The position numbers were made by a program, and so were the translations under genes. 8,936 nt of DNA from CAZQYB01 sp964582985. GTDB taxonomy: Bacteria > Planctomycetota > Phycisphaerae > Sedimentisphaerales > Anaerobacaceae. Location of the stretch: positions 1 to 8,936 of the forward strand of contig CAZOUM010000089.1 of the NCBI GenBank assembly GCA_964582985.1, read 5' to 3'. Shown here one piece after another: positions 1-5,912 of this stretch. Position 1 is the first letter of the stretch. The number at the start of each line of letters is the position of its first letter. The notes under the pieces are model-generated. The model was not told where the DNA came from. It did no database searches and saw only the letters and a list, made by a program, of their open reading frames with translations.

Positions 1-2
1 CA

Positions 3-137
3 CTGTGTTTCCTTGAAAATCTGCCGTATCAGCAGATAGCTGAAATTGTCGGCTGTGGTCTCGGGACAGTCAAATCCCGAATATACTATGCCAAACAATC
101 TCTTCAAAAAGTACTGGAGAGTGAAAATGAAAAATGA
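3..137 (+). CDS. ECF-type RNA polymerase sigma factor, C-terminal fragment (5' end outside window)
   Basis: Reading frame 3 is open from the window edge to TGA at 135-137 and encodes the last 44 residues of a sigma-70-family protein. The segment contains PYQQIAEIVGCGLGTVKSRI, the helix-turn-helix of sigma region 4, which binds the promoter -35 element. In ECF factors this is typically written as 'Y.EIAEI.G...GTVKSR...A...L', and the match here is close. The charged tail (LESENEK) is where such proteins usually end. The following gene starts at ATG 127, inside this frame, so the two overlap by 11 nt and are probably translationally coupled. That arrangement is typical of an ECF sigma factor with its membrane-bound regulator. 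Region 2 and the start are not in the window, so the ECF subgroup cannot be assigned. Confidence 0.9.
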   Translation: MCFLENLPYQQIAEIVGCGLGTVKSRIYYAKQSLQKVLESENEK

Positions 138-1470
138 CAAAAGTTTAATCAATGAGTTGTTGAGAGAGGACGGGATCGAGCCTTTCGGCGTTTCCGATAA
201 AGAGCGCCGGGATTTAAGGGATGTTCTGGAGGCGGAAAGAAGACGTGTAAAGCGTTTAGCCTGGCTGGTGCAGGTCCCATTATGGTTTTTTGCGGTATTA
301 ATGCTGCTGTTTTGTGTTTCAGAACGGCTGCTTGATACTTTGCGTATACAATTTGTCGCAGGATGGGGGCTGGTACTTGTTGCCTGTGTTGTTTTATTTC
401 CAATATCCTTTAAGTTGCTGGGTCGCCTTAAGGCTAAACGGGCAAGGTTGAGACGGCTTTATAAGCTGATGCCAGAATACGCAGAAAAATGTCGCGGCGG
501 CATAATTATTGTCGGCAGAAGAGACGGAAAGCGTGTCATCAGATGGCCCGCTGTTATCACCCTTGGCATAACGATTTCGCTTATTATGGGTCTCGGCGCC
601 AGCGGAGTATATTATTTGCTTAGCGGTCGCTGGTCGCCTGTTGTCATACTGTATATTGGTTTAATGGGCATAGGGGGTGTGGCGGTAGGTGTTTATGACG
701 GACTCAAAACTGCCCCTGAAGAATTAACGGAATTAAAGGCAAGTGAATCGAGCACATGGAGAACAATTATGAAAAGCAGAATAACAAAATTAGCTGCTGC
801 GGCAGTAATAATAGTTACCGTAATTGTGAGCTTGCGCCTCTACACGGGCTCAGTCGATATCACGACACCGGCATTCGCGGTATCGGACGTGATCACAGCA
901 ATGCAAAGGACTCCATGGTTGCACGCAACAGGACAGTGGGTCGGAGATACTAATAACGTGCCACCCGATACGCTCAAACAGTGGGAGAAAGCTGAGTGGT
1001 GGTATTCAATAGACCCATATCGAATGTTCATAATTGAACAAGGCGGTAAAATTGAAGTTACTACCTCGGATTCAATAAAGCTGTACGACCCGAAGAATAA
1101 CACTATAACCGTTACGTCGCCGCATCACCCTGAAGAGACTCCGCCTGCAAGCATGCCAGAAATATATCTGCGTGCGATTTCTGAGTTGGAAAAAAGAGGA
1201 GCAAGAGTTCAATATTCTGACTCGACGTATGGCGACCGGTCCGCCAAGATTATAAACGTGGATTACAGCACAGAAGAGGGGTTCCGTGGGAAGATTACAA
1301 TTATCGCTGATGCCAAGACACGCCTCGCCAAAAAGATGATTCTGTATCAAGCGTCAGCAGGTGAGAGCGGAACCTTGTCGATGGTTTTTGATTATCCGTC
1401 CAGCGGCCCAGCGGATATCTACGAGGCTGGCGCCCCACGTGACGCCGAGGTCAAAGTCGTAGACAATTAG
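127..1470 (+). CDS. Sigma-factor-linked membrane regulator (putative anti-sigma factor), five TM segments plus extracytoplasmic domain
   Basis: This 447-aa protein begins at ATG 127, chosen because GGAG at 116-119 lies 7 nt upstream and the start overlaps the sigma stop; a TTG at 46 would extend it back into the sigma HTH. Visible layout: charged cytoplasmic N-terminus (1-44); TM1 about 45-66; TM2 about 76-98; a very basic loop (100-139); TM3 about 140-165; TM4 about 169-190; a short cytoplasmic linker; TM5 about 220-237; then a soluble C-terminal domain (239-447) placed outside the membrane by the positive-inside rule. The stretch WRTIMKSRITKLAAAAVIIV (211-230) matches the juxtamembrane segment I recall from planctomycete sigma-linked single-TM proteins. 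The C-terminal domain resembles the LolA-like beta-rich domains of those proteins, ending in GPADIYEAGAPRDAEVK. No zinc anti-sigma HxxxCxxC motif is visible. The anti-sigma role is inferred from the operon. The four-TM front half is unrecognised. Confidence 0.7.
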   Translation: MKNDKSLINELLREDGIEPFGVSDKERRDLRDVLEAERRRVKRLAWLVQVPLWFFAVLMLLFCVSERLLDTLRIQFVAGWGLVLVACVVLFPISFKLLGRLKAKRARLRRLYKLMPEYAEKCRGGIIIVGRRDGKRVIRWPAVITLGITISLIMGLGASGVYYLLSGRWSPVVILYIGLMGIGGVAVGVYDGLKTAPEELTELKASESSTWRTIMKSRITKLAAAAVIIVTVIVSLRLYTGSVDITTPAFAVSDVITAMQRTPWLHATGQWVGDTNNVPPDTLKQWEKAEWWYSIDPYRMFIIEQGGKIEVTTSDSIKLYDPKNNTITVTSPHHPEETPPASMPEIYLRAISELEKRGARVQYSDSTYGDRSAKIINVDYSTEEGFRGKITIIADAKTRLAKKMILYQASAGESGTLSMVFDYPSSGPADIYEAGAPRDAEVKVVDN

Positions 1471-1510
1471 CCGAAAGAAACCGAATAAATGGATAGGTTG
1501 AATACTGCCG

Positions 1511-1541
1511 AGGCCGGGCTCACTTTGGCTCGGCCTTTCTT
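1511..1541 (+). terminator. Rho-independent terminator of the sigma/regulator unit
   Basis: Positions 1511-1520 pair with 1527-1536 in a 10-bp GC-rich stem (eight Watson-Crick pairs and two G-U pairs) around a 6-nt loop (CACTTT), directly followed by TTTCTT. It lies 40 nt after the regulator stop codon. The reverse strand has no T-run on the far side, so it serves the plus-strand unit only. Confidence 0.85.
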
Positions 1542-1553
1542 ACGCATTGTGAT

Positions 1554-1573
1554 TCTTAATAATAGTATTAAGA
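1554..1573. repeat. AT-rich perfect inverted repeat (8-bp arms)
   Basis: TCTTAATA at 1554-1561 and TATTAAGA at 1566-1573 are perfect complements around a 4-nt spacer (ATAG). It lies between the plus-strand terminator and the end of the small minus-strand gene. The weak A/T pairing and the lack of a T-tract argue against a terminator. It could be a protein-binding palindrome or a relic of the repeat-rich spacer. Confidence 0.5.
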
Positions 1574-1590
1574 GAAGTTTGTTGTTCTGC

Positions 1591-1631
1591 GGAGCCAGGG
1601 GTTTTGTTAAAATAACCCGCGGAGCGGCTCC
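1591..1631. repeat. Nested inverted repeat (GGAGCC...GGCTCC) beside the cysteine-rich gene
   Basis: GGAGCC (1591-1596) pairs with GGCTCC (1626-1631), enclosing a second inverted repeat, GGGTT (1599-1603) with AACCC (1614-1618). GGAGC and GCTCC at 1621-1631 also form a tight palindrome around a single G, so alternative foldings exist. Its 3' end runs into the 12-bp repeat at 1628-1639. Neither strand shows a good T-run, so it is not a convincing terminator. It may be a REP-like extragenic element. Confidence 0.45.
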
Positions 1632-1667
1632 ACAGTTTTGCATTTTGCTTTTTAACTTTTAATTTTC

Positions 1668-1859
1668 TTACAGTCCCCAGGCCTTTACGAAGGCGCGGAA
1701 GCTGCGGTCGTAAGTTTTCTCGACATCGTCGGGGAAACAGCAGCCGGGCAGTTCTTTGATAGCCAAATGACTCCTTATACAGTCACAGCATACTCCCTTT
1801 TTACTACATGGATATGTGCAATTGCAATTCTTCAAATTCTGCTCTTTTTTGCATTCCAT
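1668..1859 (-). CDS. Small cysteine-rich protein, DUF6485-like
   Basis: This 63-aa protein has nine cysteines: C3, C12, C14, C18, C24, C25, C27, C40 and C41. The core pattern is C-x-C-x3-C-x5-C-C-x-C, followed by H31 and a C-terminal helix-like part (YDRSFRAFVKAW). The spacing suggests a metal site (zinc or iron-sulfur), which is inference. The wording NLKNCNCTYPCSKKGVCCDC and a late 'P-x-C-x-FP...YDRS' match what I recall of the small DUF6485 family, whose function is unknown to me. ATG 1859 is chosen over the upstream ATG 1889 because AAGGAGG lies 9 nt before it. The gene stands alone, 151 nt downstream of the arabinofuranosidase with a strong hairpin between, so it is probably transcribed separately or by readthrough. 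It is bracketed by inverted repeats. Confidence 0.8.
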   Translation of the reverse strand: MECKKEQNLKNCNCTYPCSKKGVCCDCIRSHLAIKELPGCCFPDDVEKTYDRSFRAFVKAWGL

Positions 1860-1885
1860 AGTTGTCAGCCTCCTTATAGTGAAGT

Positions 1886-1913
1886 TCAAAAATTAAAAGT
1901 CAAAAATTAAAAC
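1886..1913. repeat. AT-rich tandem direct repeat (2 x 14 bp)
   Basis: TCAAAAATTAAAAG at 1886-1899 is followed at once by TCAAAAATTAAAAC at 1900-1913, a 13/14 match. It sits just upstream of the ribosome binding site of the cysteine-rich gene, so on that strand it is a T-rich leader. Similar words made of TTTT, AATTTT and GATTTT recur at 1640-1667, 1980-2010 and 8571-8598, always next to a gene end or start. Confidence 0.6.
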
Positions 1914-1977
1914 TGTGGAGTCATCCAGCAGAAGGTTCGCGCTGGATGACGACTTCCGCTGCTGGGCGTCCTGTGGA
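1913..1977 (-). terminator. Strong hairpin between 7-bp direct repeats; possible terminator of the arabinofuranosidase
   Basis: GTCATCCAGC (1920-1929) and GCTGGATGAC (1941-1950) form a perfect 10-bp stem with an 11-nt loop. Read on the minus strand, the hairpin lies about 60 nt after the arabinofuranosidase stop and is followed 7 nt later by TTTTAATTTTT, which could let it act as a loose intrinsic terminator. The plus strand lacks such a tract. CTGTGGA occurs at 1913-1919 and again at 1971-1977, so the 51 bp containing the hairpin are bounded by direct repeats, which could alternatively mark a small inserted repeat element. Confidence 0.45.
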
Positions 1978-2010
1978 CTTAATTTTACATTTTGATATTT
2001 GATTTTATAT

Positions 2011-4071
2011 TCAGCGGACCGCTAGCCTGTAGATGCAAACGCTTAGAGATGGCACTCTCAACCTGCTAAGGTCACCAGCGTAGAATGCCCATTCCTCAAT
2101 CGTCACTTTCGGTGGTTTCCCGGGCTCATTGTACGCCATTGGGTCCGACGAAGAAATTTGCCACAGCCGTCCCCTGCCGGTTACTTGCGCGTCTTTGATG
2201 TCCAATCCGATTTCATACGTGAAAACCGTAGGATTCACTACGGCAACAGTTAGAACTTTCTGGCCTTCAGTCCACGCAGCCACTGCATCAAGCGGCTCGA
2301 TGTTGCCGGTGACGGCTACCGGCACAGTGCCAAAGAGGTTACGATAAAGTTTTAACGCTAAGCCCGTCGTTGCGAAAGCCGCGTCGGTCTTTGTTGTCTT
2401 GATGCAGCCGATGACGTTGACGGTCTGAGCATAATTGGCCATAAATATCATATCACTGCTGCGTATCATCTCGTGCAGGCCGGCAGCAATGCCAAGAGCG
2501 TCTTTGAGCGTATACCGACAGCCAAGTTCTCCGTACTCGTAGACGTAAGGCCTGTGCCAGTAGTTCCACTCGTCGAGGGCAATGCGGATACCTTTGCCTT
2601 TAAGCGACTCAATTTTTTCGCGGTAACTATGGTGGGCCTTGACCCTGCTGCGGATGGCGTCAACGGTCTGCCACACGTGCTTAATCACGGACTCCTGTTC
2701 TCCCCTGTAAAAGTGCTCGCTTATCAGGTCCATATAATCGGCGCAGTTCCCCAGCATTCCTCTCGACCACTTCCCTGTGTCACCAACGGCAACGAGTTTG
2801 ATGGACGGGTCCACTTTGCGCATTGCCTTGGCAAACAGATTGTGTTTTTGGACGTAGTGCTCAAGTTTCATATGTCCCAACTGCCATTTGCCGTACATCT
2901 CGTTGCCGATGCCCCACCACTTAACATTGTAGGGTTTGGGATGGCCGTTGAGCGCACGCCATCGGCCCATCGGCGTATCTGTCGAGCCGTTGACATATTC
3001 GACTTCCTCGGCGGCGGAGTGGTCGTCACCGAAGCCGGAATTGGCAACAACCATTGGTTCAGCGCCGACTTCGCGGCAAAAGGCCACAAACTCGTCTAAA
3101 CCGAAATCGTTATGCTCAACACCCGTCCACGCGGGATTCTTCCGCGGCGGACGCCTGTCGCGGTCACCGATACCGTCGCGCCAGTCATAGCCGCTTACGA
3201 AGTTTCCGCCGGGCCAGCGATAAATCGGGGCGTTTAATTCTTTGAGCAACCTCAGCGTGTCGGCCCGCATACCTTTGACGTTGTCGGCGGGCATAAGCGA
3301 GACAGTCCCGATTCGAAGAGTACCTTTTCCACGCCCTACAATTTCCAGCCGGCCGTTATCGGTGTCACCATCAACTGTGAAATTAAAAGCCGTTGTGGCA
3401 AACTCGCTGGTGAGGTTCTCGATAAATATGCTCTTACCGGCACCTTTGTCCCAGTACAGACTGACTTGCGCTACGGCCGATTCGGAATCTGCCGCCAGCA
3501 CAACTCGCCCGACGTATTCGCGTCCTTTGCGAAGCGCCAGACCATCCTGTACTATACCCCGCCACTCTTTCCCAGCCAACCGCACTTCCGGCGTATGCTC
3601 CCCTACGAACGGTTCCTTTGTTGACACCGTTACAGCATCTTTGTCACCCACTACCTCCCACGGGGACGCTATAAGAACTCTTGCTCCTTTGTGCTCTTTC
3701 CAGATAGGGCCATCAGCCGGGATGGGATGCCAGAACTTGCGGTCTTCGAGCATTTCGGCCCAGATGCCGCCGTAGATGCAGCGGCCGAGGTGCTCGATGA
3801 ACTGGCCGTAGATATACTTCGAGATTGGTTCACCAATTTTGCCGGCCTCAATCGTCAAGCTGGCTGGCTTCTCAATTATTCTTGCTGTTATCTCACCCGA
3901 TGGTGTTTTCTTACTTTCAGGCTGCTGCGATGTGTCCTCACCCTCGGTACGCAGATTTTTGGGTCCTTTCTCAGGCTCTTTCTTCAAGCCGGTGCAGCCG
4001 GACACGTCAAATATCACTGCCAAAATCACCACCGACAAAACACGGACACAAATCGAGCGAATTCTGCACAT
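2011..4071 (-). CDS. Alpha-L-arabinofuranosidase, GH51, lipoprotein
   Basis: This 686-aa retaining glycosidase is predicted to remove terminal alpha-L-arabinofuranosyl units from arabinan or arabinoxylan. ATG 4071 is chosen because AAAGGAG lies 7 nt upstream and the protein then opens with a lipoprotein signal: basic start, hydrophobic core (9-23) and lipobox VSGC with C26. Threonine follows the cysteine, so no inner-membrane retention signal is evident. A charged linker (27-70) follows. GH51 hallmarks: YGQFIEHLGRCIYGGIWAEM (from 88), a probable inserted jelly-roll domain (about 120-265), RWPGGNF (285-291), GIGNEMYG with acid/base E391 after N390, and LDEWNYW with nucleophile E501. A beta-rich C-terminal domain closes the protein. 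It is longer than the roughly 500 aa of compact GH51 enzymes because of the signal, linker and insert. It is the last gene of the five-gene minus-strand run and has its own promoter candidate. Confidence 0.92.
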   Translation of the reverse strand: MCRIRSICVRVLSVVILAVIFDVSGCTGLKKEPEKGPKNLRTEGEDTSQQPESKKTPSGEITARIIEKPASLTIEAGKIGEPISKYIYGQFIEHLGRCIYGGIWAEMLEDRKFWHPIPADGPIWKEHKGARVLIASPWEVVGDKDAVTVSTKEPFVGEHTPEVRLAGKEWRGIVQDGLALRKGREYVGRVVLAADSESAVAQVSLYWDKGAGKSIFIENLTSEFATTAFNFTVDGDTDNGRLEIVGRGKGTLRIGTVSLMPADNVKGMRADTLRLLKELNAPIYRWPGGNFVSGYDWRDGIGDRDRRPPRKNPAWTGVEHNDFGLDEFVAFCREVGAEPMVVANSGFGDDHSAAEEVEYVNGSTDTPMGRWRALNGHPKPYNVKWWGIGNEMYGKWQLGHMKLEHYVQKHNLFAKAMRKVDPSIKLVAVGDTGKWSRGMLGNCADYMDLISEHFYRGEQESVIKHVWQTVDAIRSRVKAHHSYREKIESLKGKGIRIALDEWNYWHRPYVYEYGELGCRYTLKDALGIAAGLHEMIRSSDMIFMANYAQTVNVIGCIKTTKTDAAFATTGLALKLYRNLFGTVPVAVTGNIEPLDAVAAWTEGQKVLTVAVVNPTVFTYEIGLDIKDAQVTGRGRLWQISSSDPMAYNEPGKPPKVTIEEWAFYAGDLSRLRVPSLSVCIYRLAVR

Positions 4072-4131
4072 TCTAAATCTCCTTTCTATTTTGCGTTCTT
4101 TTTGAAGAGGTACATCAATACTGAAGTCGGC

Positions 4132-4159
4132 ATTATAGGCAAAATTACGAGAAGTGCAA
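4132..4159 (-). promoter_or_regulatory. Sigma-70-like promoter candidate for the arabinofuranosidase
   Basis: On the minus strand, TTGCAC (4159-4154), a 16-bp spacer and a perfect TATAAT (4137-4132) precede the arabinofuranosidase start by about 60 nt. The -35 box matches the consensus only in TTG and lies in the last codons of the upstream GTPase gene. It would allow this enzyme to be expressed independently of the housekeeping genes upstream. Confidence 0.4.
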
Positions 4160-5128
4160 CTCAATAATGTCCTTGTCGTTCAAGACATGGTTTCTCTGGG
4201 CGTTTTGGCCGTCATAGACGTCGGTGCCCCAGATTCTTGCGAATTTTAGTTTTTCAGCCAATTCTCTGTGAATGGCGGCCGCCAGGTCCATAACGGTCGA
4301 GCCGACGGGCAGAGTAAATGGCTCATCCATATCGGCCTTTTTACCAGGCGGTTTGGCGTAAATGCGGATTATGTTCAGCAATTTGAAAAAAACGCCCGGC
4401 AGCCCGTCAATGCCGGCGCCGGTTTCAGTTGATATTTTGGCAAACTCAAAAGCTTGTTTGCAGGATTTCTTCAACGTTTGAAACGCGTCCGCTCTGGCGA
4501 TGTCGGATTTCGTGCAGATACAAAAGGCCGTTTTCCCGAGAGGATTGCCGTGTGTGTCGAGGGCAGGAGTCTCGGCGTCGACGAGCAGATTCTTTGATTC
4601 GAGAAAGTCCATACAGATACCCAATTGCTCGACAACATCTGCCGAAAGGTCTATAACCACGGCAACCAGGTCACAGTTGCGGTACGTTCCAATTTGACCC
4701 GGAACGGTGTAATCAGCTGTGATGGGCGGCATATCAACGAGCTGAATCGGGATGTCTTCGAATGTCACCATCCCGGGGACGGGGGCGGTAGTTGCGAAGG
4801 GAAAATCGGCAACGTTGACTTTCGCGTTCGTAAGTGCCGCGACGATGGAGCTTTTACCGCAGTTCGGCGTGCCCAACAGAACAATTTGCCCCGAACCGCT
4901 GCGCGGAACGTGAAAAATATCTATTACCGAGGCTTTGCTCTTCTGCGTGGCCGCCTCTTTCAACTTGCTCAGTTTCCGCCGAAGGTCAGCCTTGAGATGG
5001 TCCGTGCCCTTGTGCTTGGGCATCACGGACAGCATCCGCTCAAGGGCCAGAATCTTCTCCTCCGTGGTCGTCGCCTCGCGAAACCACTTCTCAGCCTTAA
5101 AATATTCCGGAGTTAAGTTCGCTGGCAC
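4145..5128 (-). CDS. Obg/DRG-like GTPase with C-terminal TGS domain
   Basis: This 327-aa cytoplasmic P-loop GTPase has a helical, basic N-terminal region (1-65), a G domain (about 79-250) and a C-terminal TGS domain (about 265-327). Visible motifs are G1 GTPNCGKSS (86-94), G3 VDMPP (131-135) and G4 TKSD (206-209). The TGS part reads FTLPVGSTVMDLAAAIH and ends near FARIWGTDVYDGQ...NDKDIIELHFS, as in DRG and Obg relatives that contact ribosomes or RNA. G3 has proline where the usual DxxG glycine stands; I recall DxPP forms in planctomycete homologues, so this is probably a subfamily trait. GTG 5128 is the start: GGAGGAG lies 9 nt upstream, within the final Glu-Glu codons of the glycosylase gene. 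Exact cellular role is unknown; a translation-associated function is inferred from the TGS domain. Confidence 0.82.
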   Translation of the reverse strand: MPANLTPEYFKAEKWFREATTTEEKILALERMLSVMPKHKGTDHLKADLRRKLSKLKEAATQKSKASVIDIFHVPRSGSGQIVLLGTPNCGKSSIVAALTNAKVNVADFPFATTAPVPGMVTFEDIPIQLVDMPPITADYTVPGQIGTYRNCDLVAVVIDLSADVVEQLGICMDFLESKNLLVDAETPALDTHGNPLGKTAFCICTKSDIARADAFQTLKKSCKQAFEFAKISTETGAGIDGLPGVFFKLLNIIRIYAKPPGKKADMDEPFTLPVGSTVMDLAAAIHRELAEKLKFARIWGTDVYDGQNAQRNHVLNDKDIIELHFS

Positions 5129-5134
5129 TTTCTT

Positions 5135-5896
5135 CTACTCCTCCAACAAACTAAAGGCTCCTGATTCTTTTGCAGTTGTGCAATGTTTCTGCATATAGCA
5201 GGATGTGCAGTTGGGACTTTTGGCTTTGCACCAGTCCCGGCCAATTTCCCAAACAGCTAAGTCGAATATTCCGGGATATTCCGGATTTAGTTCTCTTGCG
5301 GTGTAGATTATTTCCTCGTCCAGTGCTTCATTTCGAACTAAGCCGAGCCTTTTGAAAACCCGACGTATGTGAACATCGACTGAAATATCTATTGAGAATT
5401 TGTCACTTACCGGAACTTTAAGTTCTCGCACAAGTATATTCGTTGCCATAGTGGCGATCTTGGGGCCAACACCAGAAAATTCGAGAAATCTCCTAACAAT
5501 AGTCGCGCTGCTGGGACGACCTTGCCAAATGAGGCTCGCGTCCCCTCCATACATATTTTCAATACGTTGTATGGCCTCGTGAAAATATTGCGCCATATTC
5601 TGTGCTCGATGTCTCACCAATTTCTCTAATTCTGATAGCGATATCTTTCTCAGTCCCTCAAAACTGAAGTCACCAATGTATTGGCAGACCTTATAGGGTA
5701 TTGCCCAAGCAACCTCTGCAGATATCTGGCGGTCCATGATGCAGGCAAGCACAAAACCATGTGGATGGTTCTCAATATCGTTTAAGAACCTGTTCGCCTC
5801 TGGGTCGTTGGTAAAATTTACAGGTGTGGTTGGTTGGTTCCACAATTCCATGGCGCGTTGCATCAGTCTATTCGCGATTTCCTGCTTGTTATTCAT
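5135..5896 (-). CDS. Endonuclease III-like DNA glycosylase/AP lyase with 4Fe-4S cluster
   Basis: This 253-aa HhH-GPD protein would excise damaged bases and nick the resulting abasic site in base-excision repair. Motifs: helix-hairpin-helix FSGVGPKIATMAT (140-152) with K146 at the position of the catalytic lysine of E. coli Nth (GVGRKTA); the catalytic aspartate D174 in SVDVHIRRVF; and a C-terminal iron-sulfur loop C223-x6-C230-x2-C233-x5-C239, exactly the endonuclease III spacing. Having both Lys and Asp predicts a bifunctional glycosylase/lyase. The N-terminal half (MDRQISAEVAWAIPYK) differs from classical Nth, so substrate range is uncertain and mismatch- or uracil-type relatives are possible. 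ATG 5896 is preferred over TTG 5911 because GGAA lies 9 nt upstream and the TTG has no ribosome binding site. It follows leuB by 16 nt and precedes the GTPase by 6 nt. Confidence 0.88.
   Translation of the reverse strand: MNNKQEIANRLMQRAMELWNQPTTPVNFTNDPEANRFLNDIENHPHGFVLACIMDRQISAEVAWAIPYKVCQYIGDFSFEGLRKISLSELEKLVRHRAQNMAQYFHEAIQRIENMYGGDASLIWQGRPSSATIVRRFLEFSGVGPKIATMATNILVRELKVPVSDKFSIDISVDVHIRRVFKRLGLVRNEALDEEIIYTARELNPEYPGIFDLAVWEIGRDWCKAKSPNCTSCYMQKHCTTAKESGAFSLLEE
5138..5144 (-). promoter_or_regulatory. Ribosome binding site inside the end of the upstream gene
   Basis: GGAGGAG on the minus strand is at once the Shine-Dalgarno of the GTG-started GTPase (9 nt spacing) and part of the last Leu-Glu-Glu codons of the glycosylase. 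Ribosomes terminating at TAG 5137-5135 would therefore cover the next start, which points to translational coupling. Confidence 0.7.
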
Positions 5897-5912
5897 AGCT
5901 TGCTTTTCCAAT

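Larger units (their letters stand above)
1628..1920. repeat. 12-bp perfect inverted repeats flanking the cysteine-rich gene
   Basis: CTCCACAGTTTT occurs at 1628-1639 and its exact complement AAAACTGTGGAG at 1909-1920. Both copies point inward and continue into T-rich (or A-rich) tracts. Between them, 269 bp hold only the 63-aa gene at 1668-1859 and its ribosome binding site. Each copy has a hairpin on its outer side. No transposase is present. The boundaries may be those of a small non-autonomous cassette or two copies of a common intergenic word. Confidence 0.5.

Noticed and set aside
46..126. Upstream extension of the regulator to TTG 46
   Set aside because: These codons overlap the sigma region 4 HTH in another frame; ATG 127 has GGAG at 7 nt and gives the usual overlapping sigma/regulator arrangement.
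1591..1631. Terminator for the minus-strand cysteine-rich gene
   Set aside because: The nested stems are not followed by a T-run on the minus strand; kept only as an inverted repeat.
1913..1977. CRISPR-like repeat
   Set aside because: Only two 7-bp direct repeats around one hairpin, no further repeat-spacer units and no cas genes.
2473..3099. 208-aa plus-strand open frame
   Set aside because: It lies wholly antisense to conserved GH51 sequence including the acid/base motif, and shows no recognisable domain.
4072..4164. 31-residue N-terminal extension of the arabinofuranosidase
   Set aside because: It would overlap the GTPase stop codon and bury the lipoprotein signal; ATG 4071 has a strong Shine-Dalgarno at 7 nt.
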